Shown here piece by piece: positions 12,288 to 23,706 of a stretch of 64,000 nucleotides of DNA. The notes below the pieces were generated by a model. The model had not been told where the DNA came from and ran no database searches. It was given only the letters and a program-made list of their open reading frames with translations. Each line of letters starts with the position of its first letter. Positions within the stretch are counted from its first letter, which is position 1. Both the position numbers and the translations under genes were made by a program. This stretch comes from Bryum argenteum. Taxonomy: Eukaryota; Streptophyta; Bryopsida; Bryales; Bryaceae. The stretch spans positions 36,000,101 through 36,064,100 of the forward strand of contig CM073321.1 of the NCBI GenBank assembly GCA_037043015.1, in the 5' to 3' direction.

Positions 12288-12554
12288 CATTTAGCTCGAC
12301 TCGAGCTAAATGGGCATCGGGAAAACAGTTCGGCACGCTCACAATGCATGTGTATAAAGAGGACCATTTAGCTCGACTCGAGCTAAATGATCCTCTTAAA
12401 ATCATCTCCCAAGAAAAATCAAATAATACTTAGGTGGATGACCATTTAGCTCGAGTCGAGCTAAATGCTCTTCCTATGAATCATCAAGTACACGACTTCG
12501 TGAACTCGAAGTATTTTGATGTGGATGCCCATTTAGCTCGACTCGAGCTAAATG
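12288..12554. repeat. Family B palindrome array, four copies, leader of the DUF7869 gene
   Basis: Perfect 25-bp palindromes at 12288-12312, 12365-12389, 12443-12467 and 12530-12554: arm CATTTAGCTCGA, one centre base (C, C, G, C), then the reverse complement. Spacing is 77, 78 and 87 bp. They lie in the leader or first intron of the minus-strand gene, upstream of the acceptor at 12193. Confidence 0.9.
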
Positions 12555-12939
12555 AGCTTGTCCATATTTCATGCATTCGTGATAAGAAACTGCCTCGATA
12601 TTTGTGCACAGTTATTTGTGAGAATGATTCTTGGGAACTGTACAGAAGTAAAATAGTATATTTGCGTCAAAATCCGTGCACACCAAATCCGATGAAATCC
12701 ACTTTGCCATCAGGAATGCACCACAATGAAGGCAACATATGACCAATCAACAACAAATTCTTGTTACACATTGAAATTGAGGTTATTGATCAAATTCACC
12801 CTCACGCAGTGCCCGACAGCTGCAATACTTCAACGAAGGCCCTGGGCATTCTCAAATGCAGCACGCGCATCAACTCCAGAGCTACTAAGAGTCCCAAACC
12901 CTAATCAAAATTTACTAAACCGGAAGCACAAATGGGAAA
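12555..12939. other. Non-coding leader or intron of the DUF7869 gene
   Basis: No supported gene. It joins the family B array to the GC-rich leader on the minus strand. Confidence 0.4.
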
Positions 12940-13200
12940 CGGAGTATATGCGAAACGTAGTATAGTGAGACGAAGGGCAGAGGTGCGGAGGTGCGGAGGT
13001 GCGGAGGTGAGGCGAAGGGCAAATGTGTGAAAGTGCAGAGGAGCGGAGGAGCAAAGGAGCGGAGCTGCAGAGGAGCGGAGGAGCGGAATAGTGAGAAAGA
13101 AGAGCGAGCAACACCAAGCGGGAAGAGAAATGGCGCCAAAAAAGAGCACGAACTGAACAGAGAAAGGGCGCGAAAAAAGGCCACTAACGGTCAGAGAATT
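12940..13200 (-). promoter_or_regulatory. GC-rich pyrimidine-rich leader of the DUF7869 gene
   Basis: On the minus strand it is CT-rich with CTCTGCAGCTCCGCT and repeated CACCTCCG words. It shares CTGCAGCTCCGCT with the leader of copy 1. At 12980-13012 the plus strand has a short GCGGAGGT tandem. The open frames across it differ in every frame and are low-complexity. Confidence 0.45.
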
Positions 13201-15831
13201 TTGAGTAAAAGCGATGCGGTTGGGAACTTCGGGAGGAACGGGGAACTTCACAAGGAACGGGGACATCTTGGGAACTTTGGGAGGAACGGGGACATCTTGG
13301 GGGAGTAAAAATCATTTGAAGTTAAGTCACCGAGAAATCCGGAATATTTCTAAAAATAGAAGTTACATAATTGTAATAAAAAAACCGGATTTGCGAGGAA
13401 AATGGATAATCCAAACTCAAATTAACAAAATAATCTCATATTGGGCGCTAGAATGTTAACCCCTAAATGCGCCGAATGTCGAAAAACGACATTTTGGATG
13501 GAAGGCAGAACTTTGAATAGCCATATCTTCTTCATCCGAGGTCCGTTTTGGATGAAATCACTTGGGTTATGCTCCAAATCAAGTCTAGTTTGTATTGTAA
13601 AATTTGCAATAATGTATGAATTAATGGAATGCACTTTAGTGAAGACAGCTCTTCTATTTTATTGGAACTCCAAGCATGGGGCATGTATTATCATTGCAAG
13701 CCAATTATGTGAAATTAAAAATAGTTTTTCATGATTTGCTTTTTCATGGTCATGATCTTAAGGTGATTCTTAACAACTTTATAGTGACAAGTTTACTGAT
13801 GATAATGATAATGCTAATCAATTTGCAATGATGTTTCGTCAACATAAAAAGTAACAAAATGGATGATATTTGAGGAGCTATATCTCCGTCATCCACCGTT
13901 GGATTTCAACTTAATATTTTGGGATGGCCTCTAATTACAGTCTAGTCTAAGTGGTAAGAACCTTAACTAGATCTAAGATGTTTTGAAGATAAGGCATGAA
14001 ATTTAATGCAAAGGTTCTAGTTCTCGACTATTTTTCCTCTGTAAAATTTACGGTAATTTTTACCAAGACATTCATTTACATGGCTTTTATTTGAGCCAAG
14101 AATTTTGAAAAACTGATTTTTGTGGCGAGTTAATGTATGGCGAGTTAATGTATTATTAGTGAAGAAATTAGTCAAGTTTACATCAAACCATAAAACCGTA
14201 ATGAAAAACTCTAAACCCTAGACCATAACTAACTTAACTTTTGATATTTTAAAAATCGATAACTTTAATAGTAAAACTTTTACTATTGTTGCAAACATTT
14301 TTTACCACAATTCATCCGACGACACAATGAGAAAAAGAACTTCTAGTTGTTAAAGAGATAGTGTCATTTGTGATTTGAACCTTTACAAGATTACTTTAAA
14401 TAGAACATAGAGAGAAAATCATGAAAATATTTAAATACATGAAACTTATACTTAATAAATGTTCAGAGGGAATACAAATTGTTCATGTCGTTCACCTTGG
14501 ATTGATGTAGTCTTAACTATTTTTATTTTATTTTATACTAAATTAAGTACGCAGAACTTTGAAGAGTTTCATAGAGCTGTGATAGGATAGGAAATGAAGA
14601 GTAGAATTATAGAGTAATTATGAGAATCTATTTGCTTTACTTCCATATTTCAATCCTAACAATTGTTAAGTTTATTTTAGTGAATTAGCATGTGAAATGG
14701 TGAACGCGATTAACATTTGCTAAGCCTTTATGTCTAGCGTTTATGCTCAATTTATCAAAATCGACAATTGATGTGAAGTATTGTAAGATTCATATTTACC
14801 AAAAGACGTGTAATATTAAAAGATTTATACTTTGTACATTCGAACAATTATAGTAAATAAAATATTGAATTTATTTAAATGTCAATGATATTCAATAGGT
14901 TGGATGTGGTATTTTACAAGTGCATATTGTAAACATAATATTCAATATATTTATGTGAAATACTATTATATAAGTATCTAGACAATGAATACATTGAGGA
15001 ATTATACATTTATTACTTAGCTTTTTCAAGTGTATTATTACCATATATGATATTTAATTTAATATATAATTATTGGTTTAGAATTAAGTCTTCTTAACAT
15101 TCAGTGAGTAAATATATTTTACAAGTTTAGTATTTTATGTGTGATATTCAAACGTAAATATTTAGTTTCACTTCAATTCTTATGCTAAGATGATTTTTAT
15201 AGTATGGTATTCTAAACCTGTTTTCAAAAATTTAGAATGTATCCGCATTTACGCTTTCTTCTACAAAGTTGCTATCTAGCTTCTCTTTACATTTCAATCC
15301 TAAATCATTAACTTCAAAAATAATTAACCCTTGATCCTGAACCCTTTACACTTTAACCAACATCTTAAATTGTAAACTCTATAGCCTAAATTCTATACAC
15401 TAAATCCTATACTAAACCCCTAACCCTAAACACTTAACTTTGAATCATAACTACTACACTATAAAATATTATAAACTTGGTAGTTACTTAGAACTCCAAT
15501 CCGTATCAATGGAAAAATATCGAAAAACACAAATCTTAGATTCGTCCGTCGAACACTATATAATTTTTGAGGAAAACTAGTTAAAGGTATTTTTTGGTAT
15601 TACATAAATTTTAATATAAAGATTAAATTGTTTTATAGAATAAAGAATGAAAACCATATGTAAATAAAATAATTAGACAAGGTCTAAATAAAAAGTTATA
15701 AATCATTATAATGTTAGGCGTTTAGCAATTGATCCTTATGATTGAAGTGATATACTATTTCTGAACATAGTTCTTTTTCCTACAACTAATACAAAACACG
15801 TCACATTACATGTAAGGTTGCAACACGTATA
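13201..15831. other. AT-rich intergenic DNA
   Basis: A short GGAACGGGGA-type tandem stands at about 13225-13300. Otherwise AT-rich, with degenerate CCCTAAA-like words near 14205 and 15405. No supported gene. Confidence 0.5.
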
Positions 15832-17422
15832 TAGTGACCTTCAAAAGTGTCCCAATGTTTATAATTTGAAAGTTTGGTGAGTCACCACATAGTGATTGCA
15901 TGCTAGACTGACATGGCATCAATTTAGTTACATACTATCATTAGTAAGGTAATCAAGGAGCAAGGCTTACCACTTGTCTCTACATGTATGTGCATGAATT
16001 GAAGCTCTAGATATTTTCTCTTCATTGGGACAGTTTTGAAAGTACATATGAGTGAATCTTGTATGCATAGCAAGTGAAGTGTACATGCATTGTGAATTGC
16101 TTGGTTTGTGTTCTGTTGTGTGTATTTGTTCTTCTTGCGTCATATATTTGTTTCTTTCGTGTTTAGCTTCACAAGTGAAAATGGTGAGACCATTGTCCTG
16201 GGGAAGCAACAAGGTATACTCTCTTTGCTTCAAAAAGGTTGTAGTGTGAGAGAGATAGCAAATTCTTTGCATGTTGGTAAATCAAGTGTACAGAGGCTCC
16301 GTAAGAAGCATTTTCCAGATGCAAAGCTTTTAGTTGGAGGTAGACCACGCAAGTTGACAAGTGCAATGGAGCGGTCTTGTGTAACTAGTATAACAAGAGG
16401 GAAGGTGTCTACTGCAAGAGAAGCTACTAAACATGTGCAAGAAGTTTTTGGAGTACAAGTCAGTGAAGTTACTGTACGCCGTGGACTTTGTAGAGCAGGT
16501 TTGCAATCGCATGTGAAAGAAAAGAAACCACATTTGTCACGCAGTAATATTAGGGCTCGCTTAGAATTTTCCAGAAAGTATCAGCACTATTGATGACTGG
16601 AGTCACGTGATATTCTCAGATGAGACTAAAATTAATGATTTTCTTGGATGGGAGAGTTTGGTGTTGGGTTCGTGATCCACGGGAACTTTCGAGAGCGGAC
16701 CGTTATTCCGATTGTTAAGCATGGTGGTGGTTCTGTGATGATATGGGGATGTATGTGTATACATGGACCTGGCATGATGTGTAGAATTGAAGGTCGCCTC
16801 AATCAGCATGGTTATCAAAAAATCTTGGAGGAGCATCTCCATGGTACAATTCAAAAATATAATTTAGATCCATCGGGAGTCATATTTCAACAGGATAATG
16901 CACCTATACATACGGTAATAGTATGAAACAATGGTTTTCTAGGCAACCTTTTGGTGTCTTATCTTGGCTCGCTTTCGGTCTCTAGATTTGAATCCTATAG
17001 AAAATCTATGGGCAATTTTGAAAAGGAGATTGAATCGATATGACACACCACCAAAAGGGATACTTGAATTATGGTCTCGTGTGGAAGAAACCTTCCCTTC
17101 TATCACTGTTGATGATTGCAAGAGACTTATAGAATCAATGCCCAGACAAATAGCAGCTGTATTAAAATCCAGAGGAAAATGGACAAAGTGGTGAGGAATT
17201 TCCATGTTGGACGTTCAAAAGTGTACCAATGTACAGAGTAGCTTTAGGTTTTTTTCCTTTCTCATTGAGCGCTTCAATTTTGTTGGAATTTTTGTAATCA
17301 ATTAGTACATTGTATGTACTATTTCAATAAATTTACTACATTCCATTCCATGAGTTTCTCTTACCTACATTATTTTTTGAATGTAACATGTACAAACATT
17401 GGGACAGTTTTGAAGGTCACTG
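15832..17422 (+). mobile_element. Tc1/mariner-like DNA transposon with nested inverted ends
   Basis: Terminal inverted repeats of 29 bp at 15832-15860 and 17394-17422 (CAGTGACCTTC type, ending in CCCAATGTTT), each next to a TA target duplicate. Length is 1591 bp. A second, inner pair of related sequences lies at about 16024-16047 and 17207-17230, each reversed relative to the outer end on its side. The transposase gene sits between the inner pair. No palindromes of families A-D are inside. Confidence 0.88.
16160..17194 (+). pseudogene. Tc1-like transposase, broken
   Basis: The N-terminal part has helix-turn-helix features (SVREIANSLHVGKSSVQRLRKK, a GRPRKLT hook and a second HTH ending near 16593). 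Catalytic blocks follow: SDETK (first Asp, about 16640), GGGSVMIWGC (about 16722), QQDNAPIHT (second Asp, about 16890) and LDLNPIENLW (Glu, about 16985). The order and spacing fit the D,D34E class of Tc1. The frame changes near 16590, near 16650, near 16690 and again between 16920 and 16964, so no intact protein can be made. The Glu-containing block runs to a stop at 17194. Similarity is closest in style to animal and fungal Tc1 rather than to the D,D39D mariners common in flowering plants. Confidence 0.85.
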
Positions 17423-17583
17423 TATATATGGCCACTTAAACTAAGGAACGGTGCGGCGGGGCATTGAACTTGTATTATGTTTAAGAAGTATATTACGAGT
17501 TGTGGTATAGAAAAGAATGCGAGAATTTTCTCAAATTTACAACAATCTTTGATTAATCAGATTTCATGTTTCACTGTTGCAAT

Positions 17584-17677
17584 CACTACTCAAAAAGAGG
17601 GAGGTTTGCAATGATACAAACATTGTCCAAGTAAGCAATGTTTGTAACATTGGAAACCCTTTACTTTTCCAGTAGTG
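17584..17677. mobile_element. 94-bp CACTA-type foldback mini-element
   Basis: It begins CACTACTC and ends AGTAGTG, with an AAT direct repeat on both sides (17581-17583, 17678-17680), the 3-bp duplication expected for CACTA/EnSpm. The two halves are near reverse complements, with a TACAAACATTG / CAATGTTTGTA stem around a short loop. It has no coding capacity. Confidence 0.75.
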
Positions 17678-17680
17678 AAT

Positions 17681-19837
17681 ATGAATACTATGAATTTTTC
17701 AAATGGCCGGTTTACATTACACAAAAAAGGTAAGAAGATTCTCAATTTTATAGTTTATTAAACTATATTAAATCAAGATACTTATTATATTATATTGAAC
17801 TATATTAATTTTTATAAAATATACTAATATGTTTTATTTTACCATATTATACTATATTATACTATACGAAAATATATTTCTTATAAATGTATATTAACTA
17901 TTACAGAAAATGCTTATATATACTATTTTACTATATTAAAGTATATTAAAATAAATATTATTATATCATATCATCTTAAGTTATGTTATATTAAACCATA
18001 ATATATTAAATATACCTAAATCTTGTTCGGTCCATACAATCGTGGACAACTATCTATCAACAAGAAATTTCAATATCATAACATTTACAATAGATTTGGG
18101 ATCTTATAAAAGTTTGTTATAATAAAAGATAATAATGTAATAAAGGTAAATTATAGAATCATCACATCAGCAACGGTGTCTATCAAATATCGAGCATGTT
18201 TTACTAATGAGAGTTGTGTATGAAAAATCAAAAATATTTTTCCGTAATTCTATACCTTACAATCTTGAGAAACTTAGGTTTGCCTTTGTGTATTTGTTGT
18301 GGCAGCAGTGAAATCGCAAACTTTGTAAGAAAAAGCGCTGTACTTTTGACGATCTAACAACTCCTAAGCATAGAAGAAGCAGTGTTTCGACATTCTTGAA
18401 CATTGAAGAATGCAAAACGTTCGAGAGTTTGCTTCAAACTTTACGCACCAAATTGAGACTTAACACAAGTTTCGTGTCGTCCCTCATATTTCTTTTAAGG
18501 AATGTAAGCAATTGGAATAGAAAGCAATGTAGTAGAAGCGCAAGTGGTTCTTCTTGCATGATTCAAATCTTACAATCTCGCCCGTTACATTGGGCGTAAA
18601 AGTTTCCTCGTGAATTATGATCGTGACTAATGAAAATATAAATAATAAGATCTTAATTGTTTAAACTTTGGTTCTATTCACTAATTTTGATAAAATCATG
18701 AAATTAGATTTCTAAGATTCAGTTGAGATCTGTCTTTTGAATTTAATATTTAAACATAAATAAGCGGATTCTATGTGAATTTATTTGGACTTTAGTTCTA
18801 TACACTAATTTAAATAAAATGATATAAGTAGATTTCTAGAATCAGTTAGGATTCATATTCAGTTCTTGGGGGTACCTAAAGTGCATTTGAAAACAGGACA
18901 CTGGCTTAAACATGTACATAGTATGGTTATTAATCAATAATATATCCAATATCTTTATCATTGGGAACTTACTAGATCAAGTAGGCAAATATTTGTAATT
19001 GATATTGTTTATAACTTTTACAGTGACAAATTGAAACATGCGATATTTCGAGTCTACCTTGGTGGTTTAAGGATAACCGACATGTTTGGTTCTAATTAAA
19101 ACTGCTTTCATTTCTCATATTTAAATAAGTTTAAGATCAAACAACATGTACAAAATCTAGAAACATCTACAAAGATGTAAAAAACAAAATTGAATAAATA
19201 AATATGAATTTCATGAATTAGTAACAGGTAATTTATAATTAATGGTAATTATTGTTTTGCAATTTACGGGTGATCACTACTTGTTCATACATTCAATTGA
19301 ACAATAACTGACAATACAACAAATTTTATGCTGAAATGGGAGCCTAAGAATTGGCTAACAAATCTAAGAAAGGCATACATGTTTTACAATTCACCATTGA
19401 TTAGGAGTTGAGCTTTGAGGCTCTTTTAGAGCAATGATTGTAAATATTGCACACAAGTGCAATATATGCTAATTTACATTTAAATTTTGTTTAAAATTAT
19501 CTCTTTTGCAAAAACGGCTAAAACTCACAGAAAATTGTGATTTTAATTTTTACCTATTTTTATTGAATTTTCGCATATCTCTATGTAAAAGATCAATTTT
19601 TTTTAGAGGTTATAATATCGAAGAGTTAAAGTTATTTTCTAAGAGAACATTGCAAAGTCAATATAAATAAGAAATGGAAAAAAACGCTATTTCAGAAATC
19701 TTTTGGAAATGATTTTTTGAGTTTACGTAATATACCAAAATCATTATGCAAGAACACAAAAAAAAAAAAATTTTTTCATCTTTGAACATTATACTTTCAT
19801 GATCTATAAGAAAGCTAAATTGAAAATCTTTCATACT

Positions 19838-19898
<61 letters not shown>

Positions 19899-20509
19899 TT
19901 CTATCAAAGTTATAAAAACCACTTACACTCTCTTATTGCCCTTACATTTTTTGTTTTTACTTACTTTAAATTCTGTCGGATTATTGAATTCTCAATTTCT
20001 TTCTACAAATAGTTTCTTTTAGCATATAATATTTTTGACACGTTTACTACAAATATATGGTTTTATTTAGGTATTTTAGAAATGATAATCACTTCCTTAT
20101 ACAAACTTAAAATGGTTAATGTAGATGATGACATGCAGATTTTTTACCCCTATATTTTATTTGTAGGATTCTTTCATAGTTTTTAAGGTTCTTATTAAGT
20201 AATACAAGTACAACAATCTTGTTCACGTATTTTAATTATTTACATTTCACTTATTATTCAAAGTTTTAAAGTATTAAAACTTTTGCAAAAAACTCATAGC
20301 ATATAAAGTCGTTTTTTTCACAAGTTATAAATATCACCATCATTTTAATAAAAGTCCTTTTTAAGTTTTCAAAATCACTTTACCCACCTTATTTTGATTT
20401 CCTTCCAACTAATCATAGTTTTGAGCATACAAATATATTAAACTAATTGAATTCTTGAGAACAAAAAAAATAACATAAAGAAAGTTTAAAAAATAAAACT
20501 AGCAACCCG
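17681..20509. other. AT-rich intergenic DNA
   Basis: No supported gene. Contains runs rich in TATATTA words at 17750-18000 and a TA microsatellite at 19838-19891. The frame at 18396-18599 shows no recognisable feature. Confidence 0.5.
19838..19891. repeat. TA dinucleotide microsatellite
   Basis: About 54 bp of nearly pure TA repeats with one TTTA interruption. Confidence 0.95.
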
Positions 20510-20990
20510 GACAGCCCAAAGAGGTCGGCTTTGCTCGGGCAGCCCGAACATTCCGGGCAGCACCCAAATGGCGGTGGTCGGCCAGCTATAGGGCGAGAGC
20601 GACTTTCCGACCAACTCCTTCACCTCTCTCCGCACCGCCGCGCAGCTCCCGCACTAGCTCCCTGCTCTTTCTCCCGCGCAGCTCCCGCACATTCTCCTGT
20701 CGCTGCTATCTCGCTTGCATCGCTGCCTTCGCACCCTCGCCTGCGCCGCTACGTATCGAGCGAGCATTCCTTCTTGCGTTTCGCCGCTGCTGCGCCTTTT
20801 CCTGCCCGCCGCCGAGCTCTTCCATGCGTTTTCTAGCTCGCTCGTCCTTGTTTTGAGAATTTAGAGCAACTTTTTCACTTCGTTCCTGAGGTGCTTACGC
20901 TCGTGGCTCCTCCTTCTCTCGCCTGTGGTGCTTCACGCATCGTTGCTGCATCTTCATTGCAATTTTTGACGAGCGTCATTGTAAGTTGCT
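20510..20990 (+). promoter_or_regulatory. GC-rich pyrimidine-rich leader of copy 2
   Basis: A sharp change from AT-rich DNA to GC-rich DNA, with CGCAGCTCCCGCAC repeated at about 20640 and 20680 and long CT-rich tracts. Position and style match the leaders upstream of copy 1 and of the DUF7869 gene. The frame 20531-20836 is low-complexity and is not taken as a gene. Confidence 0.45.
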
Positions 20991-21166
20991 AATCTTGGAC
21001 TTTTAGGTTCTGGATTGTTTTTGCATTTTCATAGCTATTTCTGTACATTGCACGGCACAATGTTATGGAATGTTGCTCGCAGAGTAATGGAGCTCTTCCA
21101 ATTTGAGTTCTTCTCTTCGAAATTTGTGTTTTTCTACTGAAATGCGCTCATTTCAACTTTCAGCTC

Positions 21167-21230
21167 ATTTAGCTCGATGCCCTTTTCGCTCGATGCCCAT
21201 TTAGCTCAATGCCCACTTAGCTCGATGCCT
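21167..21230 (+). repeat. Four tandem 16-bp family B half-sites
   Basis: Four head-to-tail units (21167, 21183, 21199, 21215) of ATTTAGCTCGATGCCC type. Each is one arm of the family B palindrome followed by a short linker. They open the B array upstream of copy 2. Confidence 0.85.
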
Positions 21231-21276
21231 AGTTCACCTACATGAAATAGTATAATTCTCCTGGACAACCCAAGCC

Positions 21277-21949
21277 CATTTAGCTCGAGTCGAGCTAAAT
21301 GGTCTCGCACCTCGTTTCAGTGCAAGCCCATTTACCTCGGGTCGAGCTAAATGGACTCAACACTCTGGTTTAGGACAAGCCCATTTAGCTCGAGTCGAGC
21401 AAAATGGACTTACTGCTCTGTGGCAGGTCAAGCCCATTTAGCTCGACTCGAGCTAAATGGTCTCGAACCTTGTCTGAGGTCAGGCCCATTTAGCTCGAGT
21501 CGAGCTAAATGGTCTTGGACCTCGTTTGAGGTCAGGCCCATTTAGTTCAAGTCGAGCTAAATGGACTTCCTACTCTGTGACAGGTCTACCCCATTCAACT
21601 TGTTTAACTCGTTTAGCCCACTTTGCTCTTCGAACTCATTTAGCTCATTTAGCTCGTCAAGACCATTTAACTCTATTAGAGGTCAAGCCCATTTAGTTCG
21701 AGTCGAGCTAAATAGACTTACTATTAGGTTCAGGGTCAAGCATATTAAGCTCGACTCGAGCTACATGGTCTCCATCCTCGTATTGAGGTCAAGTCCATTT
21801 AGCTCGAGTCGAGCTAAATAGTCTCGGAGGTTGAGGTAAATGTATTTGAGGTTGGCTCATTTAGATCAAGTCGAGCTAAATGAGCTCGTAAGAGTAAGCA
21901 AGCTATAGCAATCCAGCTCAAGCTCATTTAGCTCAAGTTGAGCTAAATG
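21277..21949. repeat. Family B palindrome array upstream of copy 2
   Basis: Palindromes with arm CATTTAGCTCGA and one centre base at 21277, 21329, 21382, 21435, 21487 and 21539 (spacing 52-53 bp), a decayed copy in phase at 21592, half-sites around 21637-21663, then copies at 21690, 21741, 21796, 21858 and 21925. Spacers fall into two related types (GTCTCG..CTCGTTT and GACT..CTCTG), so unlike a CRISPR the spacers are not unique. The array lies in the leader or first intron of plus-strand copy 2. Confidence 0.9.
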
Positions 21950-22220
21950 ATCTCGCCACTGAATCAAGACATGTAAAATTACTTCCTGGATCTAATCGTA
22001 ACGATCATTATGATGTTACACTGCCCTTCTGAATCTTACATGTGATTCTATTTTGTTGAATGACAGTGATGCCGAGAACCAAAACCACTGCCAAAATTGT
22101 TCAAATGGCTGCGAATGCACTTGCCGAGCCTGAATTTGAAGTCCATATGGAAGCAGAGGAGCAAGAGTCTGTTCCTGAGGTTAGAGTCCACCTTATATCC
22201 ATATGCCCATTTGATGTGTC

Positions 22221-22245
22221 CATTTAGCTCGAGTCGAGCTAATTT
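22221..22245. repeat. Family B palindrome in intron 1 of copy 2
   Basis: A near-perfect family B site (last arm bases decayed) inside the 92-bp intron 22180-22271. Confidence 0.85.
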
Positions 22246-23681
22246 GCCCTCTGTAAATTGGTTATCCACAGGTTACCTACAACATGCAAGCACTGGAGGG
22301 ATTCCTTTAACTAGTAGATCTCGAAACAACAGACAATCTGCTTGCAGCTATTGCTGAGGACGCGCAATGGGGGAGGTTGTGGACCCCCAAGAACAATTCC
22401 ATCGTCTCTTGGTCTATTCGTCCGATGCACGAGACCCATTTCTTCTACTACCAACGATTGGGGTCTCACGGGGCACTTTTACCTTTGTGTCTTGATGCTT
22501 TTATCGGTCTTGTTACTTATGAAGACGCATACCTCCTGATCAAGTTCGAAGCGATGGAGGTCGAAGGTTTTGTCTTCACTATTGTATTTCCGCCCAATGA
22601 AGTCCGATTCTTCCACAACTTCATCCGCAATTATATGGTCGGGAAGGTCGATCCCACTCAGCTGCATCATCTTGACACCGGATTGCTACCGAATTTTTCG
22701 TCGCCAAAAGCCTTTGTAAGATCCTGCATTCCATACACCGCGCAAATTTGGAAGGCTCTGACTGATTTCGAGACTGCGAAGAAGAAAGGGAAGGCTCCGA
22801 TGAAACGGACTGGGAATCTACTGTTGCCGGCTCCATCCGAAAATGCTCCGTCGGGTCTAGGCACTCGTGAGGGAAGTCTAGGCGGGCAGGGATTAAAGCG
22901 GGCAAACCCGATCTCATCCAGCTCTGGCTCCAAAAGGAGCAAATCCTCCGGCAGCGCACTTACGTTCATGAACCCCACAATGAACGTGGTTGTCTCGGAG
23001 AAGGAGATCAAGTATGAGGAACCGACAAAGGCTCTCAAAGACTATTGGGGCAACTACGCAGACAACTATGTCCTTGGTCACGACAATCCGCTTGACGTGT
23101 CGATCGACCTGCTCGACCCTGCAGAACAAAGAGTCATTGTGAGATCTTTCGAACCGACCGGAATCGCCCATTACAAGAACATATTGATGAATTCCCTCGA
23201 TGTTAGTTCCAGGCAAACGATCATCATTATGCCGAAGATTAAAGATGAGCCTGAGATTTGGGATTGGGAAGTTCTGGTCCAAACTTGTCGGTTCCGGGTT
23301 ATCGATGAGCAGCACCACGTTCACGCTGCGAAACAGTTGATTCGTAACAAGAAGGTTGACGACGCGAAGATCCTTGCCCTGCGGACATGGAAAGCCCATG
23401 TTGTGTGGCATTCGGACATTAGCAAGATTCTGGACGTGTCGGCCATGGCGAACAAGACAAACAATGTTGGCACGTTCATTCCTTCCTAGGCAATGAACAT
23501 CAAGGGCGCAAGAAAGGTTTGGGAAGACTATGGCCGCCCGGTAAAACTGAAGAAGACACACCGACGTGAAACAACGGTTGAAGAAGATAACCATAAGCGA
23601 TATGAGATATGAGATTACTTGTTCTTTTTTGTTTCTGGTTGGCTTAATTCGCATTGTATGTCGACGTTTTTTGGGGATGTC

Positions 23682-23706
23682 GTTTTAGCTCGATTCGAGC
23701 TAAAAC
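23682..23706. repeat. Family B palindrome with matched arm changes, intron of copy 2
   Basis: Arm GTTTTAGCTCGA, one centre base, then TCGAGCTAAAAC. The outer bases differ from consensus on both arms in mirrored fashion, so it stays a palindrome. It lies between the ParB-like exon and the exon starting at about 23742. Confidence 0.85.

Noticed and set aside
12901-13308. Overlapping frames on both strands in the leader of the DUF7869 gene
   Set aside because: Open in several frames because of repeat composition; no domain-like sequence.
8252-15430. CCCTAAA-like words as an interstitial telomere tract
   Set aside because: Words are few, degenerate and scattered in AT-rich DNA; no tract of exact repeats.
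20531-20836. Pro/Ala/Ser-rich frame before copy 2
   Set aside because: Composition-driven frame in a GC-rich leader with no homologue in the matching leaders.
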